A model generated the notes under the pieces. That model did not search any database. It worked only from the letters and a program-made list of their open reading frames with translations, and was not told the DNA's origin. The translations under genes were made by a program, and so were the position numbers. A stretch of DNA of 46,302 nucleotides from an uncultured Lachnospiraceae bacterium (GTDB lineage Bacteria; Bacillota; Clostridia; Lachnospirales; Lachnospiraceae), in the NCBI GenBank assembly GCA_910589385.1, contig CAJUTU010000031.1:1-46302 (forward strand), in the 5' to 3' direction. Positions within the stretch are counted from its first letter, which is position 1, and every line of letters starts with the position of its first letter. Below, piece after piece: positions 1 to 7,668 of this stretch.

Positions 1-63
1 AGGCAGGACGGCAGCATGGTAAAAGAGAAGCTGAAGCCGCTGTTCAAAATTAAAACTTATTGA
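1..63 (+). CDS. C-terminal end of an unidentified protein (partial)
   Basis: The first frame of the window is open from base 1 and ends at a TGA at 61-63, giving 20 residues that finish in KPLFKIKTY. The start lies outside the window. The tail is basic, and its neighbours are prophage and mobile-element relics, so it probably belongs to the same mobile region. I do not recognise the family, and such a short stretch could be a chance open frame. Confidence 0.25.
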   Translation, partial: RQDGSMVKEKLKPLFKIKTY

Positions 64-66
64 TAA

Positions 67-423
67 ACAAATCTTGAATCATGTCATTCACTTGTCAGTC
101 AAAAAGATTATCCCACAGATTTTAGAATATGTAAAACTGGCAGGTTATTCATCGCTTACTACCTAAAGGCACTGGCAGACCCAAACAAGATAGAAATGGC
201 GAAACTATCAGAAGTTGCTACAGCTATGGGGATTGTGATAGACAAATTTGTCAATACCCCGGTTAAGAACCAACTGGACCGGCAGAAACTTGAATTGGAG
301 ATTGTAAAGTTGGAAAGCAAGATTAAGGACAGCCAGCCGGAGGAAGAAGCAGAGGACAACTTCATGGACGCTTTAAATGCGGTGGCCGATGATGTATGGG
401 AAGATAGTCAAGAAAAGGAATGA
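67..423 (+). pseudogene. Phage terminase small subunit-like remnant (C-terminal part)
   Basis: The frame is open from 67 to the TGA at 421-423. The credible part starts around the ATG at 196 and encodes 75 residues with a charged helical stretch (DRQKLELEIVKLESKIKD) and a very acidic tail. This layout, a helix-turn-helix protein ending in an acidic coil, is common in phage small terminases and related phage DNA-binding proteins. The N-terminal DNA-binding region is missing: the stop at 64-66 and unrelated sequence precede it. The stop codon overlaps the ATG of a terminase-large-like start (ATGA at 420-423), the usual terS-terL arrangement. The family call is by eye and moderate; the gene is at best a fragment. 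Confidence 0.42.
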
Positions 424-488
424 GCACATGGCAGAAACAGTTTCAAATGCCTTGTAGCAGGGCTTGCAGAGGGGCAAATTCGGCTTGA
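420..488 (+). pseudogene. Terminase large subunit start fragment (relic)
   Basis: An ATG at 420-422 overlaps the stop of the small-terminase-like frame. The translation begins MSTWQKQFQMP, which resembles the first residues of some phage large terminases, and then runs into unrelated sequence and a TGA at 486-488 after 22 codons. The ATPase and nuclease domains are absent, so if the reading is right the large-terminase gene was deleted just after its start. Support is the short N-terminal resemblance plus the terS-terL style overlap. Confidence 0.33.
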
Positions 489-563
489 AATGGTGCAAGG
501 GTAGAAATATAAGGGTAGGGGGATAAAGGGCGAAAATAGGCTTTTAAAACGTAAATAGACAGA

Positions 564-606
564 GAACACCGCCCTTGTACTTTTGGCGAGTGTCGGGGCG
601 GTGTTC
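564..606. repeat. 11-bp inverted repeat (hairpin)
   Basis: GAACACCGCCC at 564-574 pairs perfectly with GGGCGGTGTTC at 596-606 across a 21-base loop. No clear T-run follows on the plus strand, so it is not a textbook terminator. It sits between the terminase relic and the 3' end of hicB and could stop hicB transcription or be a relic of a mobile-element end. Bases 489-645 hold no other recognisable feature. Confidence 0.5.
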
Positions 607-645
607 TTATCAGGTAAAGCATATTCTGTTTTGGACTGCTGCCAG

Positions 646-1074
646 TCATAGCGATTGTACTTTTGTCAATAAGGCATCCTGCAATACTTTTGAAAAGTTA
701 ATACTTTTTTCCTCACAAAGAGTATTCAGCCACATGGGGATGCTTAAAGTCTTTTTTACTGCCTTGTCACTGTGCTGCCTTGCGTATTCGGTCATATCCA
801 CCAGTACCATATTGACGAAAGCGCTTTCCGCAGCGGATTCCATTTCAAATTCTTTTAGGATGGCAGCAGGATTGATTTTGCCTAATGAACTGGGAGCCGG
901 TAGGGGATCGCCGTCACGCAGAGCAGTAAACAGATACAGGCCGCAGGCATCTTGAGCCATGCGCATAGCGTCCGCCACATTATCCCCAAAAGTTGCGAGG
1001 TTTCCCAAATCGGGGAAAATGACTGATATTTTGCCCTCTTCCTCATAGAAAACAGCCGGGTATACATAATTCAT
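646..1074 (-). CDS. hicB: HicB family antitoxin
   Basis: This 142-residue protein starts with the HicB partial RNase H-like fold: MNYVYPAVFYEEEGKISVIFPD, then a conserved region with TFGDNVADAMRMAQDACGLYL. The C-terminal third (about 95-142) looks like a small DNA-binding domain, as in HicB antitoxins that repress their own promoter. HicB normally neutralises the HicA mRNA interferase. Its partner lies directly upstream on the same strand but is frameshifted, so HicB now appears to be an orphan antitoxin. An AAGGAGCAATG-like ribosome binding site precedes the ATG. The gene itself looks intact. It lies in a mobile, degraded region. Confidence 0.88.
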   Translation of the reverse strand: MNYVYPAVFYEEEGKISVIFPDLGNLATFGDNVADAMRMAQDACGLYLFTALRDGDPLPAPSSLGKINPAAILKEFEMESAAESAFVNMVLVDMTEYARQHSDKAVKKTLSIPMWLNTLCEEKSINFSKVLQDALLTKVQSL

Positions 1075-1128
1075 AAATCATTGCTCCTTTCCGTGTAATC
1101 TATATTGTTTGCAAGGGGCAGGGGCTTG

Positions 1129-1258
1129 TTACAGCCCCGCCTGCTTGCGTATGGGTTTAACAATACTTTTCGGGATGTCACCGGGATGATTCGGGACGCT
1201 TACTTTTTCCGGGCTTTGTTGGGTGTTTGTATTGGTAATGTGAGCCGCTTATGTACAT
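1129..1258 (-). pseudogene. hicA: HicA toxin, frameshifted remnant
   Basis: Reading the minus strand from about 1258 gives GSHYQYKHPTKPGK, the conserved HicA core carrying the catalytic-type histidine of the GSHH/GSHY motif. At the run of five T (plus strand 1204-1208) the frame changes. The other frame then continues VSVPNHPGDIPKSIVKPIRKQAGL and stops with TAA at 1129-1131, the standard HicA C-terminus. Removing one base from the homopolymer rejoins the two halves. The N-terminal segment before GSHY is also poorly preserved. HicA would be a ribosome-independent mRNA interferase; here it is most likely dead. It sits just upstream of hicB, the normal operon order. Confidence 0.78.
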
Positions 1259-1340
1259 CCGACAGTCCGCTATTTTGCTCAAGATTCACATAGTATTTTC
1301 CATAAAAGCCAAATTCAAACAATGAACAAGCATTACTTAA

Positions 1341-1637
1341 TTAAAAAAGGAACATATAAATTGCATTTTCCCCATAAAATGAACGCAATAAAGTAATCAA
1401 ATCTAAATCCGAAAATTTTAGTATTACTCCCTCTTCTATTTTTCCTTGAAGCCAATCAGCAGCTGTTGTATTATGCCTTCCTAGTTCCATGGTAATCTGT
1501 TCGTGACAGATAAACTGATAACCAGGAAGTTCAAGAATCCTGTCTATCAGCCTATTCTGATCATCTTTTCGCGTAATATGGAGTTTTGAAATGAAATCCG
1601 TATCTAATAACGCACATCCTTTCTTTATCATAGGCAC
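1341..1637 (-). CDS. PIN-like domain protein, probably truncated
   Basis: This 98-residue product begins at GTG 1635-1637 (or ATG 1629-1631). Its first lines read ALLDTDFISKLHI followed by a predicted helix and a strand ending in an acidic QITMELGRH. An aspartate near the N-terminus in LLDTDF and a later glutamate match the acidic pattern of PIN-type nucleases. Full-length relatives of this kind are roughly twice as long, and a TAA after FYGENAIYMFLF cuts this one short next to the hicA relic. The gene overlaps the upstream ImmA/IrrE-like gene by one base (TAGTG), so the two are translationally coupled. The PIN assignment is from motif pattern only; activity is doubtful. Confidence 0.5.
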   Translation of the reverse strand: MPMIKKGCALLDTDFISKLHITRKDDQNRLIDRILELPGYQFICHEQITMELGRHNTTAADWLQGKIEEGVILKFSDLDLITLLRSFYGENAIYMFLF

Positions 1638-2476
1638 TATCCCCTATCACGCCCATATCGCTGCAATATATGTCGAAAAATTTCATTATCATCTTTTGCC
1701 CTTGAATCAGTCAGCAACCCAAATTCTATATTATTTTCTATCAATTGCTTTAAGCTTCCCATTTGGAGAATCTCAGGGGTACGCCTCTGCCACCTATCTG
1801 CATCCAGCATATACCCGATTTCTTTCTTCAACATATCTTTTTCAACAGCCAGAAATTTGCGCACACTATCAACATTCATATATTTTTCCTCATAAAGTCG
1901 AAGTAAAATAGCCTTATATGGCACTGAAAAAATTGCCATTAATCTAATAATATCTTCTAAACTCTGGTCATCTCTGGGAATTCCATAAATCTGCATTTGC
2001 TCATGAAGCGCATTTGCAGGAACAAGAAGCAGACCTGCAAATGCATTCGCTTCTTTATCCTCCCTGCTTGTTACTTCTTCATCCATAGCCGCTGCACTTA
2101 AAAAAGAACCTTTTTTTAAAATGCTTCCATCTTTTTCTTCTATAAAGCACCAGATATGATATAATTCGTGGGCGGCAGCAAAAATTTGATTGGACAGTGG
2201 AATCCAGGAGTTAATATATACAAATATTCTTCCTTTTTGAACACAGGTAAGCGCGCAAAAATCATCATCTTTTGTAGGAAAGCGGAATATATCTAATACT
2301 TTTTGATTTTGACGTGCATAGTTTACCAATATGGAAAAAATATCATCTTGAATGATATTGCTGCCATTGTACAAGCAATTAAATTGCATAACAGCGTGGG
2401 ACAATCCCATAAATTTTTTCGAATCTTGCATAAAAAGACTATGATCCAATACATTACCCATTAGAAATCCGTCCAC
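1637..2476 (-). CDS. ImmA/IrrE family metallopeptidase
   Basis: This 279-residue protein has the zinc-peptidase signature HELYH at about residues 103-107 (H103, E104, H107) within AAAHELYHIW. An acidic residue further on (EANAFAGLLLVP around 140) is typical of the ImmA/IrrE fold, and the C-terminal part is helical. Relatives cleave or derepress an XRE-type repressor encoded next door. That matches the layout here: XRE fragment (2461-2757), this gene (overlap 16 bases), then a PIN-like protein (overlap one base). The module resembles phage/ICE regulatory or toxin-antitoxin-like loci. The gene itself is intact, but its XRE partner has lost its N-terminus. Confidence 0.82.
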   Translation of the reverse strand: MDGFLMGNVLDHSLFMQDSKKFMGLSHAVMQFNCLYNGSNIIQDDIFSILVNYARQNQKVLDIFRFPTKDDDFCALTCVQKGRIFVYINSWIPLSNQIFAAAHELYHIWCFIEEKDGSILKKGSFLSAAAMDEEVTSREDKEANAFAGLLLVPANALHEQMQIYGIPRDDQSLEDIIRLMAIFSVPYKAILLRLYEEKYMNVDSVRKFLAVEKDMLKKEIGYMLDADRWQRRTPEILQMGSLKQLIENNIEFGLLTDSRAKDDNEIFRHILQRYGRDRG

Positions 2477-2757
2477 TCCTCCCTCATTGCAATCCCATTC
2501 TTTTTAACATTATCATGAAAAAGTATCAAATCTATCATAGCATCAATATCCTGTATGGATTGTTGGGCTTCCTTTGTTTTAACCTGACCCATGAATGCGT
2601 GGAATACATTCATTTCCTCGTAATTCTCTGGAATAGAAGCCAGTTCTTCCATACTCGTACAAAGAAATTCTGCAATTTGTTTTAGTTCTCCTGCTGTAAT
2701 CATACGTATTCCATTTAGCATTTTGCTAACAGTCTGCCGGTGTGATATGCATATCAA
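2461..2757 (-). pseudogene. XRE-type repressor, 5'-truncated by fusion to an integrase gene
   Basis: From about base 2748 downward the frame reads SHRQTVSKMLNG followed by a helix and SMEELASIPENYEEM. That is the recognition helix and following helices of an XRE HTH domain plus a C-terminal helical tail. The first helices of the HTH are absent; the sequence upstream is integrase, read in another frame. The nominal ATG at 2757 lies inside the integrase part. The protein would normally repress the module and be the target of the ImmA/IrrE-like peptidase downstream. Without helices 1-2 it is unlikely to bind DNA. Its 3' end overlaps the peptidase gene by 16 bases. Confidence 0.7.
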
Positions 2758-3474
2758 TCATCGCCAGTTTCAAATATTTTGCAATCATAGACCGAACTGA
2801 TTGCTCCGAATACCTCTGATGGAGCCTGTTTATAAAAAACCAGCCTGTTGAAAGAATATCTGATTGGAATACAGCGTAGTATTCAGACAGCACTTTCTTG
2901 ACATCCTCATTGCCAATTTGAATCAAACGTTCTTTAGAGCCTTTCCATAGATGATTATTTTATACGATATCAGGTCCACCTGCTGTATTGTTAATGTACA
3001 TAATTCCGATATTCTGACACCTGTTGCAAAGAGAAGCTCAATTATCGTAATATCCCTGAGAATCGCATTGTATTGATAGGTTGTACCGGCAAGCGCTTTT
3101 TGCTTATACATAGCGGATATAAAACTAGTAATGGTGGCCTCTGGGATTGTTCTGGGCAGTACTTGCGGTTCCCGGAATTTTACGTTTATTTTGTCAAAGG
3201 GATTTAGGGCTATAATCTCTTCATAAACCAAATAGTGAAAAAATGCTTTTAAAGCTGCAATCTTTCTTTTCGTAGTCCTTGGCTTGTACTGGTTATGAAG
3301 TGAAGAAATGTACTCACTTATGGCTGTCTTATCAGCAAAATCATCATATACTCTCATAAATATCCTAAAATGCTTCAGATCAATCCGGTAGGCCTTTAAC
3401 GTTTTCTTATCCAGCTTTTTAATGGATTCACAGTTCTTGATGTAGTCCACAATTAAACTCTCTAAACTTTTCAT
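2726..3474 (-). pseudogene. Tyrosine recombinase (phage/ICE integrase), frameshifted and 3'-truncated
   Basis: The 5' part (2923-3474) has a SAM-like core-binding domain (about residues 1-95) and the start of the catalytic domain with the first catalytic arginine in FATGVRISELC. It ends prematurely at GKALKNV. Shifting one base near 2937-2943 restores the expected GKGSKERLIQIGNEDV, and the frame 2726-2926 then continues to SVRSMIAKYLKLAMIDMHITP. The catalytic H-x-x-R box and the nucleophilic tyrosine, which should follow HITP, are missing: the sequence switches to the XRE gene. The enzyme is therefore inactive twice over. Integrases of this type move prophages and ICEs, which fits the surrounding relics. 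Confidence 0.85.
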
Positions 3475-3562
3475 AAATGGAAGCTCCTTATCCTTAGTTT
3501 TTGATATTAATTATGAGTATCCATTCATGAAATGTCGATAGTTTTAATCCTCCGGGAAAAAT

Positions 3563-4129
3563 TTATTTAACATATCCAGAGTCTCCTTGGCCGCCCCCCC
3601 CCACACACAATATCGTGCTTAATGCTTCAATTGCCGCACGCCGCCTGCGATAATATGTACGAAAAGAGATATTGTCAATATGCGGCTCCAGCTTCTCAAT
3701 AATCTCTTCCGTATTCCTCAGTTCCTGAGGAGACAAAAATGCATAGTAAAGGATCCAGTAATACTGCTCCCCATGCTTATGATTATTCCAGAGCAGATCC
3801 ACAGAAGAGTCCAGAAGCTTAAGCATATGGTTACTCCGCTCAATGCTCTTTGCTCTCTCCGCAATATCGTCTCCTGACAGATCAGCCCCTGCAGCATAGA
3901 TAGAATCCAGAAAATCATCCACACTTGTCCCATATTTCATCCGAAACTGGGTTTGCATCTGCCGTACCACCACTTTTAGACTATAAGCAGCGTCTCTGTA
4001 CCTACGCAGCAGCTTATATGTATCATGGAAACGTGGATCCTCTTCCTGGTTCAGATATTCCTGCTTAGCCTTTACTCCATTCTTCCCTGTCTCCTTCCCT
4101 TGTATCGTACTCTTCCTTGCTCCTTTCAT
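3563..4129 (-). CDS. ArpU/sigma-region-4-like phage or plasmid regulator, C-terminus set by a G9 tract
   Basis: I place the start at ATG 4127-4129 (MKGARKS), nine bases after an AAGGGG site; upstream ATGs at 4138 and 4162 would overlap the next gene. The product is helical and basic. Near its end NISFRTYYRRRRAAIEALSTIL looks like a recognition helix of ArpU or sigma-70 region-4-like proteins, which control late genes in mobile elements. Just before the end lies a run of nine G on the coding strand (plus 3594-3602). In the annotated frame the protein ends GGGGQGDSGYVK at 3563. One frame over it would end AKETLDMLNKFFPED at 3544, which looks more natural. Confidence 0.55.
   Translation of the reverse strand: MKGARKSTIQGKETGKNGVKAKQEYLNQEEDPRFHDTYKLLRRYRDAAYSLKVVVRQMQTQFRMKYGTSVDDFLDSIYAAGADLSGDDIAERAKSIERSNHMLKLLDSSVDLLWNNHKHGEQYYWILYYAFLSPQELRNTEEIIEKLEPHIDNISFRTYYRRRRAAIEALSTILCVGGGGQGDSGYVK
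3594..3602. repeat. C9/G9 mononucleotide tract near the 3' end of a gene
   Basis: Nine consecutive C on the plus strand (G on the coding strand) sit about 12 codons before the stop of the ArpU-like gene. Changing the length by one base switches the C-terminus from a glycine-rich tail to one that reads AKETLDMLNKFFPED. The tract could be a slippage site or a sequencing error. Confidence 0.8.
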
Positions 4130-4130
4130 A

Positions 4131-5021
4131 CTACTCATCCCCTTTCTGAATCCTATCCTCATTTTCTACTATTCCCTCCAGCATCAGATTCCTATCGTGA
4201 CATCCCTTCTTCTCAGGCTTAATACTTAGTTCAAAACGGTAAGCTGTATTCCCATAAGGGCAGATAATACTTAGAGTATATATATTTAATATATCTATGC
4301 AGGCTGATAAAGGAGATAATATATACTGGTTCTCGGGGCACTCACAGCATGGAATTCCTTGTGTTTTCAACAGTTCCGCCACTTTTTGGATGATAAATTT
4401 CATATGCGGTTCTGGAACGCAGGAATCTTTTTCTGGAACAGAGATCTGGTCCTCTGTAATCCATTCTGAAACGCATGGTTCTCCCTTATTCTCTGGTACA
4501 TGAATTGACATCTGCATAGTCATGGCGACTTCCTCCTTGTCTATCATCACATCACTGATATCAAACATAATTGACAGATAATCACTGATGAACTCATGTA
4601 CTTTGGCTATTGTAAAAAAGAAAAAACCGTCATCTTTCTTACAAGGGTAGTTGTATTCGAGGACGGTGTTATCCTTTGGCCAGTCTGTAATTTTAAATTT
4701 TACGATTTTCTTATTTTCCAGAAGAGAATAGGTGATATAATTCTGTCTCTACAGAGCATCCAGAATAGAAACTGCCTGGTGCTGGAACTGACACCGGAAC
4801 CAGCTGCGGAGATCCTCCAGAGTGCAGATCCATTCACCAGTTCCTGCCGTATAGGTAATATGTTCCATACGACGGCAGGATGACCTGTAATTTGCAAAAG
4901 AGCATAAAATGATGTAATAAAAAAAGAAAAGAGCTTCCGTTTGTCCGGATGCCCTTGTTCGCAATAAGTGACCGTATAAAATCTCTATATATTCTGCGGC
5001 GTGGAAATTCCGCGATCTGCT
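4131..5021 (-). pseudogene. Mobile-element protein with in-frame amber codon and probable internal deletion
   Basis: One frame is open on the minus strand from 5021 to the stop at 4131, broken only by TAG at 4749-4751. The 5' half reads EYIEILYGHLLRTRAS and then TYTAGTGEWICTLEDLRSWF, a segment resembling helix-turn-helix replication or regulatory proteins of Clostridia mobile elements. After the TAG it continues in frame with RQNYITYSLLENKKIVKFKI, then VHEFISDYLSIMFDISDVMIDKEE and a variable C-terminal region. The C-terminal piece alone (4131-4568) starts at an ATG and could be translated separately. No clear ATG exists for the 5' half. I recall longer relatives with extra sequence between VHEFI and DYLSIMF, so an internal deletion is likely. 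The function is not established. Confidence 0.55.
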
Positions 5022-5112
5022 TTAGTTCTAATTGATTAGACGAAAGGTAATAAGTACGGGTGGACAGAGGGTGCAAACCTTACAAAATCCCCACTACATC
5101 CCTTCCAGATAT

Positions 5113-7542
5113 CTACCTGATATCATACACACTTTTCAGCCGGATTCCTTCCGCCTCTCCGGAGAGAATCCTTACACGCTTTTCATCTCCGTTTATGTCA
5201 AAATAATTATCCGAAAGGATGAAGTCCTCCTTCTCATTCTGTATCTCAACACTTTTTGCGTACGCGTCTGCGGATACAACGATTTCATCCCCCTCCACAC
5301 GATAAGAAAGGTGTGGATCCTCATATTTGAAATATTTTGGATAAGAAAAAATAACGGTCCCTTCGGATATTACGCTTCCGTTCTGTCTCATCTCGTAGCT
5401 TACATATTCCGTAAAAATATCAACCTCCGGCAGCAGCACTTTCTCAAGCCATACACTGGAAAGAGCCGGAACGGTCAATTCCTGTGTCCCCCCGTCACGC
5501 AGGATCTTGGCCCTTGCGTTCCGGACCACCCATGATACCTCCACGGCCTGCTCCTCTCTGGTTTCATTTGCCACATTGAGACGGATTGATTTTTCAAATT
5601 CAAAATGCTCCCGGTTCATATCCGCTTCCTGTGTCATCATCCCCTCTTCCTCACAGGAGACCATAAGCGGCGCAAAGAATCGTTTTTCCGCATAATGCAG
5701 CGCTTTCCATCTCCCACAATAATCAATAGAAGACCAGGAAACAACCGGCCAGCAATCGTTGAGCTGCCAGACGATGGCGCCCATGCAGCGTCCCCTGTTT
5801 CTTCTGAAATGCTCTACCCCATACCGGATGGCGTCTGCCTGCAGAAGCTGGGAGGCATAGATCAGTGTCTCGAAATCTGTAGGATAAAGATAAATCTGCT
5901 GCAGATAATTCATGATCTTTCCGTTTGCGCCATACTGCCTCTGATGCTTTTCCATTACATAAGAAAAAATATTCATATCCCTAGGGTCATCCGTGAAAGT
6001 CTCGATCGTCCTCTTACTGGGAAAAGACTGGAAGCCGAATTCCGAAGCATAACGGAAGAAATATTTCCGATATTCGGAAAACGGCCTGTTCCCATGCCAT
6101 ACTTTCCAGTAATGGACGTCTCCCCTGTCCGGGCTGTTCGGCTCATCAAAGGAACCGCCGGAGGAAGGGCTTGCGGGCCAGTAAAAGGTCTGTGGGTCAT
6201 ATTCCTGCAATACTTCCGGGATCAGCTGCTCATACATAATGATATAATCACGCACTTCTGTTTTCTTCGTAACCCAGTGATGCCCCTCTTCTACAAACAT
6301 CTCCATTTCATTATTTCCACACCAGAGCCCCAATGACGCATGATGCCGGAGACGCTTTACATTGTCAATAAATTCCTGGCGGATATTGGCCTTGAACTCC
6401 GGTGTCAGTTCATATACGGCGCAGGCGAACATAAAATCCTGCCAGACAATAAGCCCCAGTTCATCACAGATATCATAAAACCAATCCTCCGGATAATAGC
6501 CGCCGCCCCATACACGGACCGCGTTATAATTCGCCGCCACGCACTGCTCTAACAGCTTCCTCGTAGTCTCCGGCGTGATCCTTCCGATCAGATGGTCTTC
6601 TGGAATATAATCCGCTCCCATCGCAAAGACCGCGACACCGTTTACCTCATGCGCAAAGCATTCTCCCCATTCATCTTTCCCGACTTTCATTGTCAGCGTC
6701 CGAAGCCCGATCCTCTTTTCCCATACATCCGCCATCTCTCCATCCGCATACAGGGTCACCTTTACCGTATAAAGCGGCTGTCCGCCATAACCATTAGGCC
6801 ACCAGAGCATAGGATTCTCTATGCAGATTTCTTTTGGAGAATCCACATAGCTTTCTATGGTTCCGTCCGGGGCCGTAATTTCCACCGTATAGGAAGTGTC
6901 CAATTCGGATTCTTTTTCTACTTGAAGCTGAAGGATGACTTTCTCTTCAAAATGTTCCTGCCTGATGTAAACACTGTCCAGCCTTGCGCCCTTTATCCCG
7001 GCCAGGGACACATTCCGATAGATCCCCGCGTCCGGCAGATGTGCCCCCCAGTCCCATCCAAACATACAGTGGGCTTTACGGATATGGACAAAACCATCCA
7101 TTGCGTCTTCCGAGCCCATGGTCCTGCATTTGGCAAACTCTTCTTTTATAAACTTGAGCGGTGAATGCAGCACAACCTGCAATATATTCCCTTTCTCTTT
7201 TATAACATGAGTCACCTCATATTCCCAGATACGGTGCATGTTAAACGCTTTTCCGACATGTTTCTGGTTGAGATAGATATCCGCAATGGTATCTAATCCA
7301 TCAAAATGAAGAAATATTTGATCTTGTGCCAGCAAACCTTCCTCCGCATCAAAACACAACTCATATTCATAATCATCTTCCATTAACGGAAGCGCACGGA
7401 TTTCGTTATCTTTCCAAAACGGATCCTCCATATTCCCATTGCGCAGCAGATCCGTATAGACCGTCCCCGGAACGGCCGCCGGCTGATCCGCCTCCCCGGA
7501 ACGCCTCATCCGCCAGTTTCCCTTTAATATCTGTTGTACCAT
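5113..7542 (-). CDS. Beta-mannosidase, glycoside hydrolase family 2
   Basis: This 809-residue enzyme has the full GH2 layout: a jelly-roll sugar-binding domain (about 1-180), an immunoglobulin-like domain (about 185-290), a TIM barrel (about 300-610) and C-terminal beta domains. The acid/base glutamate is E412 in WCGNNEME and the nucleophile E501 in ASEFGFQS, both with typical beta-mannosidase surroundings (VWGGGYYPEDWFYDICDELG). It should release terminal beta-linked mannose, for example Man-beta-1,4-GlcNAc from N-glycan cores or manno-oligosaccharides. There is no signal peptide, so it acts in the cytoplasm on imported substrate. It is the last gene of the importer operon, separated from the isomerase gene by a long hairpin. 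Size and motifs fit the family well. Confidence 0.93.
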   Translation of the reverse strand: MVQQILKGNWRMRRSGEADQPAAVPGTVYTDLLRNGNMEDPFWKDNEIRALPLMEDDYEYELCFDAEEGLLAQDQIFLHFDGLDTIADIYLNQKHVGKAFNMHRIWEYEVTHVIKEKGNILQVVLHSPLKFIKEEFAKCRTMGSEDAMDGFVHIRKAHCMFGWDWGAHLPDAGIYRNVSLAGIKGARLDSVYIRQEHFEEKVILQLQVEKESELDTSYTVEITAPDGTIESYVDSPKEICIENPMLWWPNGYGGQPLYTVKVTLYADGEMADVWEKRIGLRTLTMKVGKDEWGECFAHEVNGVAVFAMGADYIPEDHLIGRITPETTRKLLEQCVAANYNAVRVWGGGYYPEDWFYDICDELGLIVWQDFMFACAVYELTPEFKANIRQEFIDNVKRLRHHASLGLWCGNNEMEMFVEEGHHWVTKKTEVRDYIIMYEQLIPEVLQEYDPQTFYWPASPSSGGSFDEPNSPDRGDVHYWKVWHGNRPFSEYRKYFFRYASEFGFQSFPSKRTIETFTDDPRDMNIFSYVMEKHQRQYGANGKIMNYLQQIYLYPTDFETLIYASQLLQADAIRYGVEHFRRNRGRCMGAIVWQLNDCWPVVSWSSIDYCGRWKALHYAEKRFFAPLMVSCEEEGMMTQEADMNREHFEFEKSIRLNVANETREEQAVEVSWVVRNARAKILRDGGTQELTVPALSSVWLEKVLLPEVDIFTEYVSYEMRQNGSVISEGTVIFSYPKYFKYEDPHLSYRVEGDEIVVSADAYAKSVEIQNEKEDFILSDNYFDINGDEKRVRILSGEAEGIRLKSVYDIR

Positions 7543-7575
7543 TTTTCCTCTCCTTTATAATTACGAATGGCATTC

Positions 7576-7652
7576 AAAGCAGCAGCAATATGAAAAACAA
7601 GCACTCCGGCAAGTAAGCCTGCATCGCCTGTTTTTCATATTACTGCTGCTTT
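7576..7652 (-). promoter_or_regulatory. Long intercistronic hairpin between the isomerase and beta-mannosidase genes
   Basis: The arms 7576-7602 and 7626-7652 are complementary over 27 bases with only one or two mismatches or wobble pairs, around a 23-base loop. On the minus strand the hairpin is followed by TTTGAATGCC rather than a T-run, so it is not a typical terminator. Its place between two cistrons suggests mRNA processing or protection, or partial termination that lowers beta-mannosidase output. Confidence 0.75.
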
Positions 7653-7668
7653 GGACAGTTACAAATAT

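Noticed and set aside
443..649. A 68-residue minus-strand frame downstream of hicB.
   Set aside because: No motif or RBS, and it covers the inverted repeat at 564-606; it looks like chance.
4596..4883. A 95-residue plus-strand frame in the region between the ArpU-like gene and the beta-mannosidase.
   Set aside because: The opposite strand shows a continuous, protein-like frame with a mobile-element pattern; the plus-strand frame has no RBS.
5605..7164. Long plus-strand open frames opposite the beta-mannosidase.
   Set aside because: They are the antisense of a clear GH2 gene, lack ribosome binding sites and show no protein-like motifs.
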